Shown here: positions 6,679 through 6,734 of the stretch, piece after piece
Layout of the letters: every line of letters begins with the position of its first letter
Position numbering within the stretch: position 1 is the first letter of the stretch
NCBI GenBank assembly: GCA_964403185.1
Contig: CAYOFK010000156.1
Location: 1 to 6,734, forward strand
DNA: 6,734 nucleotides
DNA from: CAYOFK01 sp964403185
Lineage (GTDB): Bacteria > Bacteroidota > Bacteroidia > Bacteroidales > VadinHA17
Direction of reading: 5' to 3'
Notes under the pieces: model-generated
Told to the model about the DNA's origin: nothing
What the model saw: the letters and a program-made list of their open reading frames with translations, nothing else
Databases searched by the model: none
Made by a program: the position numbers and the translations under genes

Positions 6679-6734
6679 ACATCAGTATAAGCAAGAATTG
6701 TGCGATACTTTGAATGTGATCAACAATATCTTTA

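Noticed and set aside
6606..6719. Minus-strand 37-codon open stretch with an ATG at 6665 (19 residues to the stop)
   Set aside because: The residues look protein-like, but it overlaps the promoter candidate, has no ribosome-binding support, and matches nothing I recognise. It could also be the decayed end of an upstream gene.
1..6734. CRISPR array, tRNA/rRNA gene, insertion sequence or long repeats
   Set aside because: None seen on either strand. No repeated spacers, transposase motifs or terminal inverted repeats are present.

Overview
The window is a stretch of bacterial chromosome in which every supportable gene lies on the minus strand, reading right to left. The source is most likely a member of the Bacteroidota. 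The evidence is AT-rich leaders without Shine-Dalgarno sites, Tat-exported Gfo/Idh/MocA oxidoreductases, a Bacteroidota-type CBM9-like protein, a NagA-like lipoprotein, and a TAnnTTTG-type promoter candidate. This is inferred from gene content; no rRNA or tRNA marker is present.

Layout in transcription order: a 174-base leader with a weak promoter candidate (6561-6734); a Tat-exported CBM9-like protein (5781-6560); a lipoprotein version of an N-acetylglucosamine-6-phosphate deacetylase-like amidohydrolase (4499-5752); an Nramp-superfamily membrane transporter without the usual metal-binding motifs (3221-4462); a class III PLP aminotransferase (1828-3216); the decayed remnant of a Gfo/Idh/MocA oxidoreductase (996-1803); and, after a 103-base gap, a Tat-exported Gfo/Idh/MocA oxidoreductase that runs off the left edge (1-892). 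The first five are separated by only 28, 36, 4 and 24 bases, so they look like one operon. The last gene may belong to it or have its own promoter.

Read together (inference), the genes suggest uptake and breakdown of an amino-bearing or N-acylated carbohydrate derivative. An envelope-anchored deacetylase would expose the amine, a repurposed Nramp-fold carrier would move the product across the inner membrane, and the aminotransferase would remove or exchange the amino group. The CBM9-like and oxidoreductase proteins would bind or oxidise the sugar. No sugar kinase, NagB or TonB-dependent receptor is seen here. The substrate cannot be read from the sequence.

The points most worth following are the exported NagA-like enzyme, the Nramp homologue whose metal site is gone, the aminotransferase whose usual carboxylate-binding arginine is displaced, and the oxidoreductase pseudogene with two internal deletions, the first apparently at a short direct repeat.
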